A stretch of DNA of 64,000 nt from positions 1,157,501 to 1,221,500 of the forward strand of contig JAKOGI010000053.1 in assembly GCA_029747015.1 (NCBI GenBank), read 5' to 3'. This DNA is from Carnegiea gigantea (taxonomy: Eukaryota > Streptophyta > Magnoliopsida > Caryophyllales > Cactaceae). The position numbers and the translations under genes are program-made. Shown one piece after another: positions 10,677 through 23,456 of the stretch. The notes under the pieces were generated by a model. That model ran no database searches and was not told the DNA's origin. It saw nothing but the letters and a program-made list of their open reading frames with translations. Every line of letters starts with the position of its first letter. Position 1 is the first letter of the stretch.

Positions 10677-11504
10677 ATGGCTTTGGGGACTAAAGATGAT
10701 TTCAACAAACTAAGATTTACTAAGGCAGAGGAGGATATTTTGGATTTCTATGACCTGGAAAGTGTTGCACTTAATAATCAGGTGCCATTATGCCTGGTTG
10801 GAAACTTTATACTGAGAATAATTTCAATGGTGAAGCATTGAAGATGACCATCAAGAATAAATGGAAACCTACCAGGGAGGTTGTAATCAAGGACCGTGAT
10901 AAAAATCTTTTTGCTTTTCAGCTCTTTCGTCATGTTAATAAGGATGAGGGCCTGAATGAAGGACCATGGGCCTTCGATGGTTATGTTTTGTTGCTCAAGG
11001 AAATGTCGAGAGATGAACAACCTCCAGGGATTGTTTTTGATAGGGTGAGATCCTGGGTAAAAGCCTACGACCTACCCGTCAAGGAAAAAAAACACATGCC
11101 TTTACTGAATACCTGGCTGCTAATTAAATTTGGAGACCATGTTGATGTCGATATTTTAGCCCTGTGCATGTAAAAAGCTAAAATTCCGAGTGGATTTGGA
11201 CATAACAGGACAATTAATGTGCGGAATGAGAGTTAATATAGCTGGGAAACCAAAGTGGATCAAGTTGAAGTATGTTAGACTTCCGAATTTTTGCTGTGGG
11301 TGTGGATTACTGGGTCATGTATACCGTGGTTGCATTTCATACAATAACAATCTTTCAAAGTCGAAATTGCAATATGGGCCAGGTTTACGGGTGTCCCCAA
11401 TTAAGAAGAGAATGAGGGGCATGGAAGATGAGTGGAACGAGGAAATAAAGAAGTTACTGGAGTTAAGGGGGTGGAGGATTCAAACTGGTCTTAAGTTTAG
11501 ATGA
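10677..11504 (+). pseudogene. LINE ORF1-type protein (DUF4283 and zinc knuckle), frameshifted
   Basis: The ATG at 10677 opens MALGTKDDFNKLRFTKAEED, and a one-base frameshift near 10797 moves the frame to LYTENNFNGEALKMTIKNKW. FAFQLFRHVNKDEGLNEGPW and FDGYVLLLKEM follow; this is the DUF4283 domain typical of plant L1-type LINE and related retroposon proteins. A second break near 11173 leads to GKPKWIKLKYVRLPNFCCGC then GLLGHVYRGC, a CX2CX4HX4C zinc knuckle (zf-CCHC_4), with the first Cys pair as CCGCG. The protein is non-functional as it stands. The reverse-transcriptase part follows after a hAT MITE insertion. Confidence 0.82.
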
Positions 11505-11584
11505 ACGCTAAAAGGGGGGTCGATTCAACCTTCAATACTTATGCTGATAAAGAGACTACAATGCTAGAATACAAGAAGTGGGGC

Positions 11585-12174
11585 TAGAGCTGGGTAATAG
11601 GTCGTGTCGGGTCGGGTTCGTATTCGTGTCGAATTTAAACGGGTTGAAGATTTCTCGACCTGAACTAAACCCGTTTATTAAACGGGTTGAAAAGCCTTGA
11701 CCTGTACCCATTTAATTTTTAAACGGGTGGACCCGCTTAACCCGTTTAAGATAAACAAGTCAAGTTCAGTTGGCTAATTAACCATTTACACATTTAATAT
11801 CTTCAACTAATACGTAATTATAGTGTTAAAAATTAAGTTTACATATCACATTAAATAATTACTCTTTAAAATTCCCCTAATTCGTCATAATTCACAATTT
11901 TAAAAATTTTTATATTTTTAATTATCTAATAAAAAGTAAATGGATAAATGATAAATGAAAAAATGAGTTGAGTTATTTAACTCATTTAATTAAACGGGTT
12001 AAATAGATATTTTTTCATGTCGAGAATTTCAACCTGGACCTAACCTATTTAATTAAACGGGTTGAACGTATCAACCCATTTAATTAAACGGGTCAAAAAT
12101 TTATACCCAAACCCACTTAACTTCGTGTCGAGTTCGGATCGATAATCGTATCGGGTCAGCTTTTCTCAACTCTA
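11585..12174. mobile_element. hAT-type MITE inserted in the LINE, 590 bp
   Basis: Termini TAGAGCTGGG and TAGAGTTGAG (inverted) are flanked by a perfect 8-bp target duplication AGTGGGGC at 11577-11584 and 12175-12182. That duplication size and the TAGAG end are diagnostic of hAT elements. The interior is AT-rich with repeated AAACGGGTTGAA-type strings and no ORF. It splits the LINE and is therefore younger. Confidence 0.9.
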
Positions 12175-14460
12175 AGTGGGGCACTGCCTCCACAAAGTTA
12201 CTGAAGCAAAAACCAGAGGAGAATTGGCTGAAGTTGGGAGGTTAGAATTCCTCTTTTTTCCATGGCGTGATTAAGTAAAAGAGACACGTATGCACAAAAT
12301 ATTGTGTCTTTAGGATAGTAATGGTCCTTTGTTGTACGGTAATGAACATATTGGGCAACATTTTGTCAGCCACTTTAGAAGGTTTTTTTTTTTTTACTAA
12401 ATAGGGAAATGCACAGAACCCTCTTTGGGAGGTTATTATGAAGAGGAATATAGTAAAAAATGAGCATAAAAGTATGTTACTGCAACCATATACTGTGGAG
12501 GATGTCAAAGAAGTTGTGTTCTCCATTGACAGCTCAAAGAGCCCTAGACCAGATGGATATGATAACTAATTTTTCAAAAGCTTTGGAACATCAGTAGGAA
12601 AGATAATTGACTAGAGTTATGCTGGGTTTTTTTTTTTTTCCCCCCGTTTTAGAGAGGGGAATTACTAAAGGAGGTCAACGCCACTATGATTGCCGTGGTG
12701 CCCAAAGTAACAAATGACTTTAAGGCCTATCACTTGTTGCAATGTCCTTTATAAAATTATCTCCAAGATGATTTACAAGAGGATGAAATTGGTTATTCCT
12801 CACCTAATTGATAGATGGCAAAAGTAGGTCAATCATGCACAATATTATAATGAATGAGGTCCTAGTGAGCTACTATAACAGAAAAGGAATTTCTTCTGGG
12901 TGTTTAATGAAAATAGACCTAGAGAAAGCCTATGACATAGTTAGTTAGAAGTTCCTTCATCTGCTTCTAACTGCTCTTGATTTTCCCAAGCAGTTTGTAG
13001 AAAAGTGGTGACTTGTGAATCCAAAACTTGTTTTAGCATCAATATGAATGGGAGGGCCTTTGGATTCTTCGATAGTAGGAGAGGGTTGAGACAAAGAGAC
13101 CCAATGACCCCCTCCTATCTATATTGATAATGGACAATGACAGGGCATTGAAATTGGCAATGATGCCTCCTGAATTTTCTTTTCACCCGCCGTACCAAAG
13201 AATCGAGCTGACCCATCTTTATTTTACTGATGATCTACTAATGTTCTGTAACGCCACATGTCAGAGTGTTATGTATTCTATGGGTGTTTTTGAACACTTT
13301 TCGGCATGCTCAGGATTGCAGGCAAAACCCAAATAAATACCAGATTATTCTGGTAGGAGTTCCAAAAGCAACAAAAGATGAACTACTGAAGCTAAGTGGG
13401 TTTTAGCAAGGGAAATTACCCACTAGATACCTTGGTGTGAATGTAAAATCTTCAAGATTGAACAAGAATGACTACCAGGTTCTTATTGATAAGATTTCCA
13501 CTAGGATAAGGAATTGGTAATTTCATAAGTTGACATATGCTGGGAGAGTGAAGCTAGTTAACAATGTCCTAATAGGGATGCATTCTTATTGTAGAGCAAG
13601 TTTTTGCTTTGCCCCTTGGTATGAAATGTGATTGAACTTTGTAGAACCTTTCTACGGGAGAGAAAAGGACACCAGAGGATTGGGATGTCTGTTGCCTTCT
13701 AAAAAAATGAGGGTGGTCTTAGCCTGAGGGATGTATTAAGCTAGAAAATTGCAGCCTCATGCAAGCGTGTTTGGCATTTAGATACACTAAAGGATTCTTT
13801 GTGGCCTAGATGGGTGCATCATTATTACCTGAGAGCCTCTCTTATATGGAACTATTTACCCAAAAAATAATTACAGTTGGCATTAGAGAAGACTACTAAA
13901 AGTCAGAGAGAAGGTAAGGGAGCAGCTTACTAATCTAAAGAATAAAGGGACAGCATAATGCACTATGTCTATTAGATATAGACAACTGATATCCAAAGTT
14001 ACTAAGGTGCCTTCGACTAAGTTGGTGTGGAACAAGTCGAAGGCGTGTAAATTCACTGTTATCACATGGATGTGCGAGCAGGATAGGCTATTCACTCAGG
14101 ACAGAATACAACTGGTGGGATAACATCTTGCTAACAGATGTTGCTCATGTGCCAAGGAGGATGAGACTAATGGACACCCATTATATTCATGTGCCTTCTC
14201 TAAGGGAGTATCGTAGGGTCTATTGGGTAGAATGCTGGGAAATCATTGCAGTATAGAGAATGATTAATTGGAAGAAATTACTATCCAAAACTATCAGCTA
14301 AGGATAATGACCTACCTTGCCATCATAGCTACTGTTTATCATACCTGGAAGGAGAGGAATACCAAAATTTTTCAGGGGTAGGAAACCTCAGTAGTAGGAG
14401 TGATCAACCAAGTCTGGCAGGACATTTCCTCAAGGATAGCAGAAATACCTGCATGAGTCA
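12175..14460 (+). pseudogene. LINE (L1-type) reverse transcriptase remnant
   Basis: Pieces of a plant L1 polyprotein lie in order over several frames. LLQPYTVEDVKEVVFSID and the SKSPRPDGYD block come near 12476-12570. The NATMIAVVPK and ISKMIYKRMK pieces follow near 12675-12790. SGCLMKIDLEKAYD is at about 12895-12940, and YFTDDLLMFCNA, the FADD catalytic box in the form FTDD, is near 13230. A zf-RVT-like tail is near 14100-14200. Stop codons, frameshifts and short T-runs break the gene throughout. The 5' part, including the endonuclease, is largely missing or unrecognisable. Confidence 0.8.
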
Positions 14461-14674
14461 TGTCCTGTAGGCCAGTTTATTTACTATCTATTACCTGGGC
14501 AATTCTCAATGCAAGCCCCTCTAAAAACGCCTAGAGTACTGTGTACGTACCTAGTGGTGCAATGGTAAATCACTTCCCATTTGCTAATAACTAAATCACG
14601 TAGCACTCAAATGCAACTAAACACATGCATCCTATGGCTCTTGGTTGAAACCAAATGCCTGTTCTGATACCACT
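14461..14674. other. LINE tail and unassigned sequence
   Basis: No gene is seen. The minus strand at 14672-14663 reads TGGTATCAGA, an initiator-Met tRNA primer-site-like string that belongs to the LTR-like feature next to it. Confidence 0.35.
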
Positions 14675-14762
14675 TGTCTCAACTAAGTAAAACCACAAAT
14701 CAAGCTAAGTACCGTATTTAATTAGCAAAAAAGGATAGCAGAAAATATTTTTCGTTGAGACA
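14675..14762 (-). repeat. Possible short LTR with adjacent primer-binding site
   Basis: An 88-bp segment begins TGTCTCAAC and ends GTTGAGACA, which are perfect 9-bp inverted ends. On the minus strand it is followed after two bases by TGGTATCAGAACAGG, a near-match to the initiator-Met primer-binding site. This is the layout of a small 5' LTR of a TRIM or copia relic. No second LTR was found, so it may be a partial element or chance. Confidence 0.42.
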
Positions 14763-17700
14763 TTACTGTCGTTCCTTGGAAGAAACAAGGCTCTTAAATA
14801 TTTTTAACCATCTTTTTTGTTTTTCCTAAGAACATCCTAATTTATAGACTTGTGACTTTAGTTAATCTTTGCCTTATAAATACTAGCCTCTTAGGAAAAA
14901 GCTTATTTAGAAAAGTTCTATGATTACAAGGCTAGCTAACCAAAATTGTCAACAACGTACTTTATAATCGACAAAAATTGAACATAAGAAATACTTGAAT
15001 ATACATGGTCCACGGCTTGTGCTTGTGAAACACATACTTTAAACATTTGGCTATCACTTAAAACATTAGACATAATACACTTAGTCGATAAAAACAAAAA
15101 ATTACAAGCCTAAAATCCAAACATAAATAGAAGTTAGTGCCTGTCTTGATTTGATTTGGTGCACCCAAGAGTCATTACTATATTTGTGAATGCAATTACT
15201 TGAACATATGCATAAAGCAGTTAGCCATGAAACATCACATCTTAGACCGGTTTCCTTGTCCACTTTGTCCTTATTAGACAATTCAAGTACTTTTCTACCT
15301 GAAAAAATATAAAATATTTCAGTTCGCCTACCCTTGTACCGTAAATTAATGTTTCAGAGCCAGTGAGTGTGTCTGAATTATAAATTCATTTGTTTTGAAG
15401 CATCATAAGGGAGCACATTATACTTTCATAAACATTCTTACTTCACATGAAATTCATTTAGTGGAATTCCTTTTTGCCAATGAGCTCATTGTTATTGTTA
15501 ATAATCTGTTTCTTGAAGATGCACATTGTCGAGCCCTTTTTTTTTTTTCAACTGGGGAAGTATCCATCTTGGGCCCTCCAATTATTCATCACTTTGTTGT
15601 CAAGTGCATCCCCTTTAAAACAAGCATAAACCGAATCATTTAAACATTCAGTTATTCAAGCATGCAACATCACTTAGAAAAATGCAGACAATAGGCATAC
15701 CTCTTGTGTCTCTTTCTTTGCTCACATAGTTCTTTGAAGCCGAGTTTGTTAGGTTTGAAGAGCTGCCTCTTTAGAAAGAATGCCCAAGTGACCGGATTCT
15801 GCGTCAATTAAATATTTCTACCAGTGTTATTAGTCCTTCAATTCATCTTTTAATTAAATCAATTTTCCTTTCAAGCTAAAGCAGTACACTTACTTTTTTT
15901 CCTTTGAAATATCTTGCTCTTTCAGCTCTGAAAAATAACCAACTCTAAAATTCACCGAAGGACATAAATACTACCTTTTTTTAATTTCTTTTTAAATCAT
16001 AAACATCACTCCTTTGACTTTTTTCATTTTAAAAGAAACAAATAAAAATTTTCCCTTTTTCATTGAGAATTACCATGTAAAGAAACATGGTCATTTTCTC
16101 AAAAATATCCCTTTTTGAACATGTAAATTTTATAAAATTATCGTCTCATCTATTTTAACTTAAGAAAAGTCACATTTTGTCTTCCCCTTCTTTGAAATAG
16201 ACCACTTAAATAATACTTAGTTTATAATAACTGCATATCATATCAATGTAACCTTAAGTACAATACTTTTGACATTTACCTTATTCTTTCTGTTCCCATC
16301 ATTACATCTCAAAAGGTGCCATAGTCTTAAAATATAAGCCCTTCTGAAATTCATGAACAAGTGCCCTTATTTCCCTTTATGCTAACAAAACCTGAATTTT
16401 AAATATTCAGGGTCTCTTTCTTTAGATCTCCTTATTTCCTCAACGAACAAACAAACCAAAAAAAAAAAAAAAAAAAAAAAACTACGCACATAATCGCATC
16501 AAATCTTCATGCCATTCAGTTAAAATGAAAAAGTTTCGTATTAATCACGACTTTGCACACTCAAGTCATCAAAACCCAAAATTCAAGCTTCCTTCTTTCT
16601 TCCTCCATGTCAATCCTCAAGGATATTCCACCCAAAAATAGATCATTTCTTAATTTAATCACTCAAATGTCAAAATCAAACCAAATTAACCTTGCATACA
16701 GATTGAATATCACAAAAATTCAAATTTTAAAACATTTTAAAAACTTCCCTCGAGAAATTAAGTTTTTCCTGATCCTTACAATTTGATCACCAAACATGAC
16801 AACTCTCTTGATCTCATCAAATTCACTTACTTTAGCTTACTTACTTTAACTTAAAATACATTTGCACATAACAATCCATCCATGGCGAGAAAGGCGAGGG
16901 TTGGATTTGCAAGGGGATAGAAAAGGTGAAAGCGCATATACTCAATGCTAAAATCCAATGAAAGCAAATGAAGAACAAGTGTGGATGGCTTGCTGATGCT
17001 TTTCGTAGGCTGAGGACAGTAACATTGACAACATCTAGCAGGAAGAAACAACAGCATGCAATAGTAGCTGATGGGAAGAAGAAAGAAGAAGACGAGAGAG
17101 AAATGTAAGCGTATTGGGAGTGGTGAATGAACAAGAGCTTGCCTGATAAAGCAGGCAAACTATCTCATGCTTACATCCCTGAAAGGTCTAGAAATCATAT
17201 CCCGTGGACTCCTTTCAACCAATCACGTTCATCAGCAATCAAAACATTTCGACTTCACCTGTTTTTGGACAACGTTGTCCCCATTTCTCTCTTACAAAAG
17301 TACCGGCTTGCCCTCACTTCTTTCTCAATTCCTCGTATGCCCGCAATCTTCTAAGCCACTCCAGAGAATTCTCATATCTCCCTTAAAATTTTCTTGTTTA
17401 AATTTATGATATTATCTCAATGTATCTAAAAACCTCTTTTACCTTAATTCTTCAATTTCTCACATTTTTTCCCATCGTCTTTTCTTAAAAATAATTTCCT
17501 TCCATCCTCCAAATTTTGTGTGAGCTTGAAGTACTACATTAGGACCTCATTTTACTAATTAATTTTTGCACAATTTATTCTTGTCAGGTCGCTTTGGGAG
17601 CTCTTAAACCTGCAAAACATTCACAATTCTTTTGAAAAGCAGTTAAAAATATTTATTTGATAGCTTCTTTATTCAAACAAATAAAAAGGCGCCTTAAAAT

Positions 17701-17960
17701 ATTGCATCATGGTATTCTTTTTGTCTTCCATTTCATGAATACAAGAATCAATAGTTTTACAAAAATAATTGTCATGACTCACTGATTCATTATTGATAAT
17801 TTTTATTTATTAATAATTATTTATGCTTTACGTCGGAATATTACACCTACTACCACCAACATGTGGACCTATAAAAATCAAAGGAAGGGGTGCATGGCCA
17901 TGCCAACACGCTTTATTCATGATGACTGCGTCTTGCAAAGTCGACTTATCAGATAATTAC
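14763..17960. other. 3.2 kb AT-rich region with no recognised gene
   Basis: Only short open frames without recognisable domains occur here. There is an A-run of over 20 bases at about 16458-16480, which could be a retroposon tail, and a T-run near 15538-15549. The composition shifts from pyrimidine-rich (15300-16450) to mixed (16850-17400), which suggests old TE sequence. I could not assign a family. Confidence 0.4.
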
Positions 17961-18089
17961 CTTATTTACTATATGTTAGATCGACTTTGAGAGTCTTATA
18001 TTGTATCAATGTGACGTTATCTGTTTTATTCTTTCCTTTTTTTTTAAAACTAACGTGCATTAGGTTTGCATATGTGCTATGCTTACATA

Positions 18090-19250
18090 CTAAAGAGACA
18101 ATTGTTAAACTGCTACTTGAATGTTTGGTTGATTTCAATCTGGAGGAGATAATATCTACTATTACTCTAGACAATTATTGCTAATGATGGTGCGGTAGAG
18201 ACTTTGTTTGAAAAGGTTGACCCTGTGATGCTCATTGTGGATGGTAAAATTTTTACATATGAAGTATTGCATGTACTCACATTTTGAATTTGATTTTTGA
18301 AGATGGTTTGCATGCCATCGGTGACGTAATTGAGAAAGTTCGTAATGCAGTCGCGTTTTAGACAATAACTCCCAAAGGGGTTGAGAAATTTGAAGATAGT
18401 TTGTAGATATGTCAACATTGGTGGACGTAAGAAGCTTGTCTTGAATTGTAAGACAAGATGGAATTCAACCTTATGAAATGTTGAAGACTGCTCTAATTTA
18501 TACATAGGTTTTTGCCCAGTTGAAGAAAAATAACAAAGAAAAAGGAGAAAAGTCTCCTCTACCTACTCCATATGAATGGCAAATGGCAAAGTACATTATT
18601 TAGTGGGTCAACTAAAGCTTTTTCAGGTAGACATTATCCCACTGCAATTCATATTTTCAGAAAGTTTGTAAAATAACTTTGGCTTTATGAAAGTGGTTGG
18701 CTTATGGGAATAGTGCGATTGAAGTAATAGCAATGAATATAATTTGAAACTTGATAGGTATTTGCATGTATTTAATGGCATTTTAGCATTGGCATTGATT
18801 TTAGATCCTAAAAAGAAGTCAAAATGCATGTCTTTCTATGTTCATGTTATTTATGATAATGGTTATGAGATTAAGTGTGAACAAAATGCTTTTTGATTAA
18901 CTTGTTGATGATTACAAGAGCAAAATGCACTTTACAAATGAGTCTTCTTCCTTGAAGACAATGGAGTTGGATGCTATTCTTGGGAAGTGATCATGTGATA
19001 AGACATATGATTGTGGGAGCTTGTGAGAAAGCATGTGCTAGAATCACCACCTAAAATGTTTTCTAAATCTAATGTTGATGTTAATTTGGAAGAAAAAACC
19101 TTTGTTATAGATGAGTAAAAATTTAGCATTTTGGCATGGTGGAGTTCTAACTCAAGCAAATATCATATCTTTTCAAGGATAGCTAGAGATCTACTCACAG
19201 TAACTATGTCTACCATTCATTCAAAGACTTTATTTAGTATTAGACCTAAC
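18090..19250 (+). pseudogene. hAT-superfamily transposase (RICESLEEPER-like), heavily decayed
   Basis: Family blocks appear in order across frames. CLVDFNLEEIISTITLDN comes first, then NLIFEDGLHAIGDVIEKVRN (first residues inferred) and TPKGVEKFEDS. KMEFNL and MLKTALIYT follow (the KTRWNSTYLML..ALIY block), then PLPTPYEW and YLHVFNGILALALILDPKKK. The last is WWSSNSSKYHIFSRIARDLL with TVTMSTIHSKTLFS, the C-terminal hAT dimerisation domain (PF05699). Many stops and frameshifts mean it is dead. The BED zinc finger that should precede it is not recognisable. A possible final exon lies near 19760-19850. Confidence 0.8.
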
Positions 19251-20413
19251 AAATGGTTATTTGGTTCGGGTATGGATTGGGTTAAATTTGGGTTAGATCA
19301 TGTTTTAGATTAAGTGACATTTCGGGTCAATTTGGCTTGGGTTGGGTGAACTTCAGTTCAGGTCAACTTCGAACCAACTGATTATTGGTCCAATACGTTT
19401 CTCATGCAAAAACAAACAACTTTGTAGAAACTTTCCGGTTAGGTATGATTCGATTCAAGTCAATTCGGGTTTCGGGTCCACTTTCGGGTGAGCCTATTTC
19501 GAATGTCAGGTTGGGTATGGGTATGGATCATTCGGTACGAATTTTGGGTCAATTTTGCCAAGTCTATTTAGTATGCATGGCAAAGTTATTAGTCCATAGT
19601 ATAGTAGACTTCATTTATCAAATGTAGAATTATAATATGTCTTCAAAGTTGACGATTTATACAATTTAAGGCAACTATTCACTTCAATTTTCTTTGATCA
19701 CATTTGTTTATCTTCTGCATCTAATATAAATTTTTTAATCTTCTTTTATTATTCGATTTGTAGATGCTATCAAAAAGAATGCTTTATTATTGGGCACTGT
19801 TCTTGAAGATGAAGAGGCAGACGTTTGACCTCAAGAAAAAACCCAAGGTAATATTGAGATTTTATAACTTTTATTTTGAAAATTGCATTTGTATTTTCTA
19901 TTTTGATTAATCTGTATTTTCACTATTTTGTAGATTGCAGATTACAAATTTGAGAAAATTGAAGACCAGTAGCTAAGAATGGCTAAATAGAGCACTTCAA
20001 GGATTGGAGTTCTTAATGATTTTTTTTTAATAGGTTCGACTTATGTCATTTGTGAGATATTTCAAATATAGCTCGTACTTGTTAAAACTAGTGATCATTG
20101 GAATACGTTGTCAGTTTAATGAATATGAAAAATGTACTTTTTTAATTCTTCATTTAGCTTAAATATTCAAAGATTTGGTTAATTGGATAGAAAGGCATAT
20201 ATTAACCCATCGGCAGGTGGATGGAATAAGATTAAATGAAAAAATAATACAAAATTATTGCAGACAAAGGGAATCATCTTAGATCGGATCAAATTCAGCT
20301 TCAATTTGATCTGACTCGGATCGTATTTAGAGGTTCCCTTTGATCCATCGAATTGGATTTAGGTCATATTTTCATATCCAAATTTAATTGGATTAAAATT
20401 AGGATGTTCCAAC
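19251..20413. other. Unassigned sequence after the hAT pseudogene
   Basis: About 19255-19560 is rich in GGGTTCGGGTATGG-like strings, as seen inside hAT MITEs, and breaks the hAT C-terminal region. About 19760-19850 (KKNALLLGTVLEDEEAD) may be the hAT C-terminus resuming. The rest is AT-rich with no gene. Confidence 0.35.
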
Positions 20414-21099
20414 TAGGGATCGCAGTAGGTCATGGATCCGACCTAGACTCATCAAACCCAACCCAAATTGGAGGGTGTGGGTCCAATCAAGCGAGACCTG
20501 AAGGGTCTTAAGTGGGTCTGAGTCCGAAGGACGTGGGTCAGGTCGGGGTCTAGGTTTGAATTTTTTAGACCCAGATCAGGCTTCAGACTTGTTTAAAGCC
20601 CATTAATTTTTTTTTTAAAAACAAAAATGTGGCAAAAGAAATTGGCTAAAGTAACTCTAAATTAGTAAACCCAAAGTCATTTTGCTTTCTACCGGTTGTA
20701 GAAAAAGAACTATTTTGTTATATTTGTTTAAAATTTGATGGACATTATCTTTGTGGTTTTTATTGAAATATTATTTTTGATGTGTATGATTAAGTAAGAA
20801 TACTTAGCTTTTGCATATGTAACCAGAATATTTTTTATCAAATATCATGCCTTTTAAATTAATTGTTTGCCTTTAGAATGTGGCAATTCATCTTGGAATG
20901 TGGGAAAAAAAAAATTTAATGTGAAAAACAGTTATGACCCGTTGAGGACATGTGGACCTGCCAGACTCGCAGGATCTGTGCCTAGGTCCCATCTTTCCAG
21001 ACCCAACAGATCTGGGGCCGGTTTGGGTCCATTTCCAAAAAATTTAAATGGGTCTGGATCCAATGGACTCGATCCAGATCCGACCCATTGTCATCCCTA
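20414..21099. mobile_element. hAT-type MITE inserted in the gypsy RT region, 686 bp
   Basis: The ends TAGGGATCGCAGTAGGTC and, inverted, TAGGGATGACAATGGGTC match at 14 of 18 positions. The flanks are GTTCCAAC (20406-20413) and GTTTCAAC (21100-21107), an 8-bp duplication with one change. The interior has GGGTCTGGATCC-type strings and no coding capacity. Confidence 0.85.
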
Positions 21100-21119
21100 G
21101 TTTCAACATCTGATCCAAA

Positions 21120-23456
21120 TCTAATTTGTTGACATCTCTAACATCAACTTGCCAGTTTCTGGGGTTTATAATTAATGAAAGAAGAATTGACATAGTGAAA
21201 AAAAAGGTAAAGTAGTCCTAGACATGTAGAGCGCTAGAATTGTTAGATAGGTTTACAAATTGACTGACCGGAAGATCTGTTTCTAACCTAACATAAAAGT
21301 GTTTTCTGTTCTTCAAGTGCCTGAGGTCAATCAAAGACTTTAGATAGAGTGAAGAAGTAGAGAAAGTCTTTCAGTAACTCAACTAGTATTTGCCTGAGAT
21401 ACCTTCACTAGCAAACCTTAGCCTTGGAAAAGATCTTCATAAGTATTTGTCAGCATCTTGGTAAGGGAAGGAAATAGGAAACAAATTCAAGTCTACTTTG
21501 TCAACCATGTCTTAACAGGTCCAGAACTCAATTATCCAAATATTAAGAAGCTGATAGTAGCCCTAATCACAACAATAAGAAAGTTACGACCCTATTTTTG
21601 GGCAAATCCAGTTAAGGTATTTACAAATCAACCACTAAAGAAGATCATACAGAAGTATGGTTTTTCGGGAAGCATGTTACTCTGAGTGGTAGAGTTGTCG
21701 AGCTTTGGAGTGGAGTATAGATCTAGAACACAACCAAAGCATAAGCCCTATCAAGCTTCCTGACAAAGTGCAGGTTCAAGGATAAAGGCCTGGAGTTAGA
21801 ACCATACTGGTGGACAGTCTACATAGATGGATCTTCCACATAGAGTAGGCAAGGGGGCTAGATTGATCCTAATCTCCATAAGATGAGAACAATATGAATA
21901 TTCCCTGAGGTTTGCATTCTCATCACCAACAATAAAGCAAATGTAAAAAGCAGCCATAGTGGACCTAGAGATGTGCAAAACTCAAGAGGCAAAGAATGTC
22001 ACAATTTTCGGTGATTCACAACTAGCGATCAGTCACATCAGGGAAAAGTTTGAGGTTAAGGGAAGCTAGATGGTCAAATACCTTTATAAGGTTCAAAAAA
22101 CCATTAGAAACTTCCTCCAATTTGAGATAACCCACATAGCAATATTACACAACCATCAAATAGATGCATTAAGTAAGTCAGTAAGCTTAGCAAAAATAAC
22201 TTGGCAAGATCAATCTTCTGAGAAGTAATGAGACATAAGAATAGACGCTCAAGATATCTCTATGGTAGATGTGGCTAACTCCTAGATGGCAGCAATCGTA
22301 CATTATCTAGAAGTGAAAAGCTCTAATATGATCTAAAAGAAGCAGTAAAGTCAAGAAAAAGAGGAGCATGTTACTGCATACTTCAAGGAAAATTGTACAA
22401 AAGAGAGTATGCAAGACCCTATTAAATTGTGTGATCAAAGAGAGAACGGACTACACCCTTGAAGAAATCCACAAGGAAGATTATGGATCATGTAGGGGGT
22501 AGAGTGCTAGCAAGAAAAGTGTTGAGAGTAGGATTCTATTGGCGTGCTAAAAAATGCACTAGACTATGTCAGAAAGTTAAAAATAAATGCCAGTTCCATT
22601 ACCTAAAATACATAAACCAGCTATTAATCTCTTTATAACAATGGGCTTATTCGCTTTCCCTAGATGGAAAACTAGCATCCTAGGCCCCTTTCATTAAGCC
22701 ACACAAAAAGGAAGCACCTACTAGTAACATTGGCCAAGAGACTACTTTACAAAGAGGGTAGAAATTGAGTCAGTGGTGACTATATAACTTTCTGTGGAAA
22801 GATGCAATTACAAGATACGGACTTCTGAGATCCATTACCGTGGACAATAGAAGGCGATTCATTAATAAGAAGACGAAGGAATACTGCGGAGACTTAGAAA
22901 TTTCCTTCCATAACACTTCATTTATATGAACTCAAGCAAATGGATAGGCAGAAGCCACTAACAAGCAAAAAATCCAGGCCTTGAGGAAGAAACTGAAAAT
23001 GCCAAAATGACATGAGAAGATGAACTACCTGCGATTCTATAGTCTTTAAAGACAACTGTTAAAGTCTTCCATGCATCACACATCTTTAATGCTTGCATAT
23101 AGTGAAGAATCCCTAATACTTGTAGAAGCAGATTAAACTAACTTGAGGTTTGGGTATAAGCGAATACAAAATGAAAGGCATGGGATGAAGCCCTGAACAT
23201 GCTGTCAGAAATAAGGAAAAAAGCTCACATGAGAATAGTGTTATACAAAGCTAGAATCACCAAGGTACATAGTAAAAGGGTGAGTCATCGACCCTTGAAG
23301 CTTGGTGGCCTAGTCCTTAGAAGTATGGAAGTACTTGGAAAGCACCCAGGGAAGTTCGACTAAACTAGAAAGGGCGCTACAAGCTTCTCATGCTGGAGGG
23401 ACAAAGAGGTTCCAAACACATGGCATGTGGATGATTTCAAATGCTACTATGCATAG
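21120..23456 (+). pseudogene. Ty3/gypsy pol remnant (RT end, RNase H, integrase)
   Basis: A decayed polyprotein is readable in order. CQFLGFIINERRID lies near 21150 (the RT GxFLGF box). Next is YFVNHVLTGPELNYPNIKKL with TTIRKLRPYFWANPVKVFTN and PLKKIIQK near 21490-21660 (RT-associated RNase H). YIDGSS is near 21820, a second RNase H as in Tat-type gypsy elements. ARKVLRVGFYWRAKKCTRLC is near 22510 (integrase zinc finger), then TVDNRRRFINKKTKEYCGDL and QANG*AEATNKQ (integrase core). The C-terminal GKFD, WHVDDFKCYYA end lies at 23456. Stops and frameshifts occur in every section. The family end is well defined, so the element's 3' region follows at 23457-24107. Confidence 0.82.
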
